A stretch of DNA of 5,330 nt from Nitrospinaceae bacterium. Lineage in GTDB: Bacteria; Nitrospinota; Nitrospinia; Nitrospinales; Nitrospinaceae. Each line of letters starts with the position of its first letter. Position 1 is the stretch's first letter. The notes beneath the pieces were generated by a model, which had not been told where the DNA came from, searched no databases, and saw only the letters and a program-made list of their open reading frames with translations. The stretch spans positions 1 to 5,330 of the forward strand of contig JAJDAX010000203.1 in assembly GCA_029261615.1 (NCBI GenBank), in the 5' to 3' direction. This document shows, piece by piece, positions 1 to 5,330 of the stretch. A program made the translations under genes and the position numbers.

Positions 1-480
1 CTGATAATAGGAAGCCGCGCGCTTCTGCGCCAGATTCAGCATGTAGTCTGGAATCTCCGATTGCACGATCAGTTTCTGGGCTTCAAGGCCATCGCGCTTG
101 GGGACCCGCATGGCCTCATCGTAGAGGTTGCGATCGGACTGTGTTTTCTGGATGTCGAAGTCAAGTTGACGCAGGAGTTGCGGATTATTGAACCGGGTCT
201 GTGTTACCAGTTCGCGCGCCCGCTTTAGCAATTCAACTTTCTGATTAAATCGTTTGGGTTCATCCGCGAGGGTTTGCACCACCGCCATCACCAGATTGAA
301 CTGCTCTTCGGGCAGGAGTTCCAGACTGTCTAGGTCATGGTCGCGAATAAAGGTCAACGCCAGAGGGCCAAAAGCCTCCTGCTGACGAATATGCAATGTC
401 AAAAGATCGTGTAGGTGAGCCCGCGCTTCTTTAGGATCCAATCTTACCCCCTCAAAAACTGTAAAGACCGAACAATCCAT
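1..480 (-). CDS. Unrecognised helical protein, N-terminal part only
   Basis: Reading the minus strand from the ATG at 480-478 gives 160 uninterrupted codons that continue off the left edge, so the C-terminus is missing. I do not recognise the family. The visible part has no signal peptide or membrane segment. It is rich in Leu, Glu, Gln, Arg and Lys, with mainly helical character (for example LHDLLTLHIRQQEAF, then QFNLVMAVVQTLADEP and KVELLKRARELV), which suggests a cytoplasmic helical-bundle protein. The start is ambiguous. The ATG has only a weak GGGCGG-type ribosome site. A TTG at 441-439 (codon 14) has a much better GAGGGGG site at 453-447 with 5 nt spacing, and would start the protein at (M)DPKEARAHL. 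A promoter-like sequence lies about 30-60 bases upstream of the ATG. The gene is divergent from the NHL gene. The reading frame is confidently coding; the function is unknown. Confidence 0.75.
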   Translation of the reverse strand, partial: MDCSVFTVFEGVRLDPKEARAHLHDLLTLHIRQQEAFGPLALTFIRDHDLDSLELLPEEQFNLVMAVVQTLADEPKRFNQKVELLKRARELVTQTRFNNPQLLRQLDFDIQKTQSDRNLYDEAMRVPKRDGLEAQKLIVQSEIPDYMLNLAQKRAASYYQ

Positions 481-507
481 TATCCGCCCTGATTACCAGG
501 ATGGTAT

Positions 508-530
508 TTTTCCTATAATTCATAGGAAAA
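508..530. repeat. Perfect 9-bp inverted repeat, candidate operator
   Basis: The arms TTTTCCTAT (508-516) and ATAGGAAAA (522-530) are exact inverted repeats around a 5-base centre, AATTC. The repeat lies across the -10 element and spacer of the putative leftward promoter, where a repressor dimer would block RNA polymerase. An intrinsic terminator is a poorer reading, because the stem is AT-rich and no uninterrupted T tract follows on either strand. No regulator can be named from the sequence. Confidence 0.4.
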
Positions 531-540
531 TTTCTGGCAA
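512..540 (-). promoter_or_regulatory. Putative sigma70 promoter for the leftward gene
   Basis: On the minus strand, TTGCCA (540-535) is followed after 17 bp by TATAGG (517-512). This matches the -35 hexamer at 5 of 6 positions and the -10 hexamer at 4 of 6, with optimal spacing. Transcription would start near 505, about 25 nt before the ATG at 480 or 64 nt before the TTG at 441. The inverted repeat at 508-530 covers the -10 element and most of the spacer. Confidence 0.45.
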
Positions 541-646
541 TATTGACTCAAAAACACTGAAATCTCAACCTTTTTAAAGGAAAGGGTGAAGCCCGCACCC
601 ATACTTTCAAAATCGCGAATTGGGCATATTTCAAGGTCAAAGCCCA
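541..646. other. Intergenic stretch with no assigned function
   Basis: This lies between the two divergent promoters. Only short inverted repeats are visible: CCTTT/AAAGG at 569-580, GGGTG/CACCC at 584-600, and TGGGC/GCCCA at 621-646. The last of these ends directly against the -35 box of the rightward promoter and could be a regulator site, but five bases per arm is weak evidence. I see no convincing gene here. Confidence 0.4.
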
Positions 647-674
647 TTGACAGAAGTCACCTCTACCGTATAAT
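647..674 (+). promoter_or_regulatory. Perfect-consensus sigma70 promoter
   Basis: TTGACA (647-652) and TATAAT (669-674) are both exact consensus hexamers, separated by 16 bp (653-668). Initiation is expected near 681. The nearest downstream gene is the exported NHL-repeat protein, whose ATG is at 899, so the transcript would begin with a leader of about 218 nt. A fully consensus promoter suggests high, perhaps constitutive, synthesis of whatever lies immediately downstream, either the operon mRNA or a short structured RNA. The spacer is one base shorter than the optimal 17 bp. Confidence 0.7.
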
Positions 675-806
675 CCGCAAAACGCTTAAAGAACCAGTAG
701 TTAGGTCCCACCCATATGGAGAATCGGAACTGGACCTCAAATGGAAAATAAAAACGATTTTCTTTAATCCAACCGGTTTTTGCAGTTGATTTTCGAGGGT
801 TGGACC

Positions 807-884
807 ATGGTAGTCTTGACATACTGTAGAAGTAAGGAACCGCTTAAGCATCAGTTGGCGTTAATTCCGCCCTGTTCAAATTGA
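807..884 (+). CDS. Possible 25-codon leader ORF
   Basis: An ATG at 807 opens 25 codons that end at TGA 882-884, reading MVVLTYCRSK, EPLKHQLALI and PPCSN. A GAGGG ribosome-binding site at 795-799 sits 7 nt upstream, as good as the one serving the next gene. The ORF stops 14 nt before the NHL gene's ATG at 899, just ahead of that gene's own GAGGG site at 889-893, so translational coupling is possible. Its ribosome site overlaps the 797-806 segment that takes part in alternative pairing, so leader structure could control its translation. There is no obvious run of one amino acid of the kind used in biosynthetic attenuators. It may be a chance ORF, because 25 codons carry little coding signal. 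Confidence 0.25.
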   Translation: MVVLTYCRSKEPLKHQLALIPPCSN

Positions 885-888
885 ATTT

Positions 889-893
889 GAGGG
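889..893 (+). promoter_or_regulatory. Ribosome-binding site that sets the NHL gene start
   Basis: GAGGG at 889-893 lies 5 nt before the ATG at 899. This favours 899 over the in-frame TTG at 881, which would put the site inside the coding sequence and add six residues ahead of an otherwise typical signal peptide. An adjoining palindrome, TCAAATT-G-AATTTGA (876-890), overlaps the first bases of this site and could influence its access. Confidence 0.75.
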
Positions 894-898
894 AATTT

Positions 899-3070
899 AT
901 GTTCACCACCTATAGAAACAGTCTTTTGCTTACTACCATTTGCCTTATTGGACTGGTGGTAGCACCTGGAACCAGCCTGGCAAAAAAAGCAACGGAAGCC
1001 GCAATCTCATTGGTTGACGGTGTTGCCGTGGCGCCGAACGGTGACATTTACATCGCTCAGCGCGACCACAACATCGTTACCCGCGTGGATTCCAAAGGTA
1101 TGATCCACACCGTTGCCGGAACCGGTAAATCCGGATTCTCCGGAGATGGTGGGCCAGCAAACAAAGCCCTTCTTAAAATGCCGGCTGGCCTTCATTTCGA
1201 CAAAGCAGGCAATCTGTACATCGCAGATCGCGAAAACAATCGCGTGCGTAAGGTCGACACTAAAGGCAACATCACCACCGTAGCGGGGAACGGCACCGCA
1301 GGATTCAGCGGCGACGGTGGGCCTGCGACCCAGGCCAGCCTCAGCTTGCCATCCGGGATCGTTACCGACAGCAAAGGAAATCTCTACATTTCGGACCGGT
1401 CCAACAACCGCATTCGAAAAGTTGACACCAAGGGCACCATCAGCACCTACGCCGGAAATGGCAAAGAAGGATATGTTGGGGACAACGGTCCTGCCCTGAA
1501 GGCCACTCTGGACAAACCATTTGGGTTGGCCATGGATCCTAAAGACAACCTCATCATTGCGGATCGCGGCAATAATCGTATTCGTAAAGTAACCCCCAAT
1601 GGCATTATCACCACAGTCGGTGGAGACGGTGGCTTCTATTTTATTGGGGACAACGGACCAGCCTACCGGGCCAGCGTTGCAGGACCCACCGGTGTTGCTC
1701 TCGATAAAAAAGGCAATCTTTTCATTGCCGACAACTACAACAACCGCATCCGGGTCATCGACAGCCTCGGCATGATCCGAACCTTCGCTGGAACAGGAAC
1801 GCAGGAATACAACGGCGATTCTGAAGTTGCCCGCGAAACCAATCTTAGAAAACCATTCGCCATTGCAGTCGACGCAAACAACAACGTAATCATAGCCGAC
1901 CGCTCGCATTACCGTATTCGCAAAATCGACCCTCAGGGCAGCAAGGTAGAAACTGTTGCCGGTGACGGGATCAAATTATTTGGTGGAGATGGTGGACCCG
2001 CTACCGGGGCGCGGCTCAATTTTCCCCATGGAATAGTGGTAGATGACAACGATAACGTCATCTTTTCTGACAAGGCGCACTTCCGCATCCGTAAAATCAC
2101 TCCCGATGGCATTATATCCACCATTGCCGGAAACGGCCTTCGAGGAAACATCGGGGATGGCGGACCCGCCCTTAAAGCATCGGTCTATCCTACTTATCTG
2201 TCACGAAACAAGAAGGGTGAAATTTTCTTCATGAGCCCGAGCGGTTTTGTCAGCATCGTTCGAAAGCTCAAGACAGATGGAACAATCGAACTCGCTCTTT
2301 CCACCAGCGAAAAGGCCTATCAAAAAATGGTGAGCACCGGTAAACACGTGGGTGTCTCTTCTCAGTCTGAAATTGTTGCCATCACGCAATTCTCGGATAT
2401 CCTGCCAGACGGGGAAGGCAACCTGATCATTGCCGATCGCATTAACCATCAGCTAAGAAAATTCGACAGCTCCGGTAAATTCACCACCATCGCAGGAACT
2501 GGAGAATCGGGACTTTATGGTGACGGCGGACCCGCAACGGAAGCTGCTTTCCGTGACCCGCGCACTCTGGAGATGGATAAGGAAGGTAATATTTATGTCG
2601 GTGATGCTGCCAACAACCTCATTAGGAAAATTGATCCAAAAGGCATCATCACCACCATAGCCGGCAATAGAAAATTCGAAGACAGCGGCGACGGTGGACC
2701 GGCACTTAAAGCGGGCATCAAATCCATCGACGACCTTGTGATTTCCCCCTCGGGTGAACTGCACATTGTCGAATCTGGAACCCATATCATCCGCAAAATT
2801 GCAAAGGATGGAACCATCTCCACTGTAGTGGGGCGGCCCGGTATCCAGGGGTATTTTGGAGACGGTGGGCCTGCAACCAAGGCGATGTTAAAAACACCAA
2901 CATGCCTGGCCTTCGATTCCAAAGGCAATATGTACATCACGGACATGGGAAACAACCGCATTCGCAAGGTCGACACCAAGGGTATTATCACCACCCTTGC
3001 TGGCAGCGGACATTTTGGCTGGGCCAATGAAGGTGAAGAGGTCCAGATCTATTTCCAGAATTTCCCCTAG
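899..3070 (+). CDS. Exported NHL-repeat beta-propeller protein, 12 units
   Basis: The protein has 723 residues from the ATG at 899. Residues 1-28 form a Sec signal peptide: an Arg near the N-terminus, a hydrophobic core around LLLTTICLIGLVV, and an SLA|KK cleavage site. It should therefore act in the periplasm or outside the cell. The rest is twelve NHL-type units starting near residues 48, 104, 160, 216, 272, 328, 385, 440, 507, 563, 619 and 676, almost all 56 residues apart. The typical unit has GNLYIADRxNNRIRKVD, then GxITTxAGxG, GDGGPAxxAxL and a PxGxxxD turn. This resembles the NHL modules also found in teneurins. Unit 8 (440-506) is longer and has lost GDGGPA. Unit 12 stops early, and the N-terminal strand near residues 35-47 may complete the ring. 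Twelve units could make two six-bladed propellers. No catalytic motif is seen; NHL propellers usually bind proteins, sugars or other ligands. The actual ligand is unknown. Confidence 0.9.
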   Translation: MFTTYRNSLLLTTICLIGLVVAPGTSLAKKATEAAISLVDGVAVAPNGDIYIAQRDHNIVTRVDSKGMIHTVAGTGKSGFSGDGGPANKALLKMPAGLHFDKAGNLYIADRENNRVRKVDTKGNITTVAGNGTAGFSGDGGPATQASLSLPSGIVTDSKGNLYISDRSNNRIRKVDTKGTISTYAGNGKEGYVGDNGPALKATLDKPFGLAMDPKDNLIIADRGNNRIRKVTPNGIITTVGGDGGFYFIGDNGPAYRASVAGPTGVALDKKGNLFIADNYNNRIRVIDSLGMIRTFAGTGTQEYNGDSEVARETNLRKPFAIAVDANNNVIIADRSHYRIRKIDPQGSKVETVAGDGIKLFGGDGGPATGARLNFPHGIVVDDNDNVIFSDKAHFRIRKITPDGIISTIAGNGLRGNIGDGGPALKASVYPTYLSRNKKGEIFFMSPSGFVSIVRKLKTDGTIELALSTSEKAYQKMVSTGKHVGVSSQSEIVAITQFSDILPDGEGNLIIADRINHQLRKFDSSGKFTTIAGTGESGLYGDGGPATEAAFRDPRTLEMDKEGNIYVGDAANNLIRKIDPKGIITTIAGNRKFEDSGDGGPALKAGIKSIDDLVISPSGELHIVESGTHIIRKIAKDGTISTVVGRPGIQGYFGDGGPATKAMLKTPTCLAFDSKGNMYITDMGNNRIRKVDTKGIITTLAGSGHFGWANEGEEVQIYFQNFP
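1040..3067 (+). repeat. Twelve tandem NHL coding units of about 168 bp
   Basis: The repeat is clear in protein and still partly visible in DNA. The AACAACCGCATTCG stretch encoding NNRIR and the GACACCAAGGG stretch encoding DTKG recur nearly unchanged in unit 3 (about 1404-1436) and unit 12 (about 2952-2983). A GGxGAxGGxGGxCC block encoding GDGGPA recurs in most units. Unit lengths are 56, 56, 56, 56, 56, 57, 55, 67, 56, 56 and 57 codons, then a shortened last unit. The strong similarity of units 2, 3 and 12 suggests growth by duplication or homogenisation by recombination. The irregular unit 8 looks like an older or diverged copy. Confidence 0.85.
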
Positions 3071-3140
3071 GACACAACGAGGATTGGAACAAATAACTTT
3101 TTCCGCAATTTGCTAATAATAACCATACTGGAGTGGTTTC

Positions 3141-3653
3141 ATGTTGAAATCCCGAAACATCATCACCGGGCTCTTTTTGAGCGCTTGTCTTATAGGATTC
3201 ACCCAACCTGTTCTTGCGGGCGATGCTGATGCCCTGACCAAGGTGTTGTCTAAAGTCGACGCTAAGGTGTGCACCGCTCCAAAAGACCTCTCACAGTTTT
3301 ACACCAAGGACATGGTCATCATGTTTGACGACAAACGCATCACGCTGGACTCCCGAATCAAGGACTATGAAGGCATGATGTCCGATCTTGTCGGCCTGAA
3401 GTGTACCGTCGAACGCAAGGTCTTAAGCCAGGGCGTTGGTAGCAAAAGTGCCTTCATTCTGGTCGATGAAATGACCAGCATCACTTCCAAATCCGGTCAC
3501 ATCGACGAACGTCAACATAGTGTCTGCACCTATGGGTTTCTCAACGCGGGTGGTTCCTGGAAAGTCGCACACGAACACTGTTCCAGCCTGCCTGACTACA
3601 CCATCGTCCCTGGAGATGATGCTCTCTATTATTTTCACAACCCGGTTTACTGA
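3141..3653 (+). CDS. Exported small protein, probably NTF2/SnoaL-like
   Basis: The protein has 170 residues from an ATG with GGAG at 3130-3133, 7 nt upstream. Residues 1-26 are a Sec signal peptide (MLKSRN, hydrophobic core, PVLA|GDA), so the mature protein of about 144 residues is probably periplasmic or secreted. The order of elements fits the cone-shaped NTF2-like fold: helices at about 28-54 (ending LSQFYTKDMVIMFDD), a helix at about 70-84, then long strands at 85-96, 103-115, 123-136 and 138-147, with the typical GGSWKVAHEH stretch at 137-146. This assignment rests on pattern and not on a specific signature. Mature cysteines at 44, 88, 129 and 147 could form two disulphides after export. 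No catalytic residues can be assigned. It lies 70 bases after the NHL gene and 25 before glgX, on the same strand. I see no strong promoter or terminator in either gap. Confidence 0.8.
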   Translation: MLKSRNIITGLFLSACLIGFTQPVLAGDADALTKVLSKVDAKVCTAPKDLSQFYTKDMVIMFDDKRITLDSRIKDYEGMMSDLVGLKCTVERKVLSQGVGSKSAFILVDEMTSITSKSGHIDERQHSVCTYGFLNAGGSWKVAHEHCSSLPDYTIVPGDDALYYFHNPVY

Positions 3654-3678
3654 AAACATCTAGTAACCACGGTACCGT

Positions 3679-5330
<1,652 letters not shown>

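Larger units (their letters stand above)
681..898 (+). promoter_or_regulatory. Structured mRNA leader or possible small RNA
   Basis: This is the stretch between the predicted transcription start and the NHL gene's ATG. Two incompatible pairing sets are visible. Set A is local: AGGTCC 703-708 with GGACCT 732-737, GAAAAT 744-749 with ATTTTC 757-762, and TCCAACC 768-774 with GGTTGGA 798-804. Set B is a long rod: GCTTAA 684-689 with TTAAGC 844-849, CAGTA 695-699 with TACTG 822-826, and 704-713 with 797-806 (9 of 10 pairs). Segments 703-713 and 797-806 are used in both, so only one set can form. This resembles a switch or attenuator leader. A rod of about 166 nt could also be a free RNA of roughly 6S RNA size. 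I recognise no known riboswitch motif, and no strong terminator is visible before 898. The pairings were found by eye, without energies or conservation data. Confidence 0.35.

Noticed and set aside
586..789. 67-codon plus-strand ORF starting with GTG in the intergenic region
   Set aside because: It runs straight through the perfect-consensus promoter at 647-674, starts with GTG, and has an amino-acid makeup with no family character. It most likely arises by chance.
816..848. Second exact TTGACA (816-821) as another promoter before the NHL gene
   Set aside because: At 16-18 bp downstream the hexamers are AACCGC, ACCGCT or CCGCTT, none of which resembles a -10 element.
1007..1909. 300-codon ORF on the minus strand
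   Set aside because: It lies wholly antisense to the NHL-repeat gene. The recurring codon pattern of the repeats leaves this antisense frame free of stops, and it has neither a ribosome site nor sensible protein features.
1040..3067. Regular repeats as a CRISPR-like or non-coding array
   Set aside because: The 168-bp period is an exact number of codons, similarity is stronger in protein than in DNA, and the units match NHL blades.
3071..3140. TGCTAATAAT (3111-3120) as an extended -10 promoter for the small exported protein
   Set aside because: The hexamer match is poor in the TG-n register, no -35 is present at a suitable distance, and it would leave almost no room for the ribosome site before ATG 3141.

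Overview
The window reads as a bacterial chromosome segment from a Gram-negative-like organism of middling GC content. Two proteins carry Sec signal peptides, Shine-Dalgarno sites are GA/GG-rich, and two sigma70-type promoters are visible. The long GDGGPA-type NHL-repeat protein next to glycogen metabolism would fit Nitrospinota or a similar marine or environmental lineage. That placement is a weak impression and is not demonstrated by the sequence.

Layout. (1) Positions 1-480, minus strand: the N-terminal 160 codons of an unrecognised, mostly helical protein that runs off the left edge. A promoter overlapped by a perfect inverted repeat lies just upstream. (2) Positions 481-898: a 418-base intergenic region between divergent genes. 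It holds that minus-strand promoter, a perfect-consensus TTGACA-16 bp-TATAAT promoter on the plus strand, and a leader of about 218 nt with several mutually exclusive pairings. The leader may also contain a 25-codon ORF. (3) Positions 899-3070, plus: a 723-residue exported beta-propeller protein made of 12 NHL-type units of about 56 residues. Unit 8 is degenerate. (4) Positions 3141-3653, plus: a 170-residue exported small protein, probably with an NTF2/SnoaL-like fold and four cysteines in the mature chain. (5) Positions 3679-5330, plus: the first 550 residues of a GlgX/isoamylase-type glycogen debranching enzyme, which runs off the right edge. A very stable 14-bp hairpin lies inside its first codons.

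The three plus-strand genes are separated by 70 and 25 bases with no convincing terminator between them, so they could share the strong promoter at 647-674. GlgX acts on glycogen in the cytoplasm, whereas its two upstream neighbours are predicted to be exported. A shared pathway is therefore not evident. The most unusual parts are the structured leader at 681-898 and the hairpin at the start of glgX. I see no clear sign of a mobile element, CRISPR array, tRNA or rRNA, and nothing that amounts to a proven new system.
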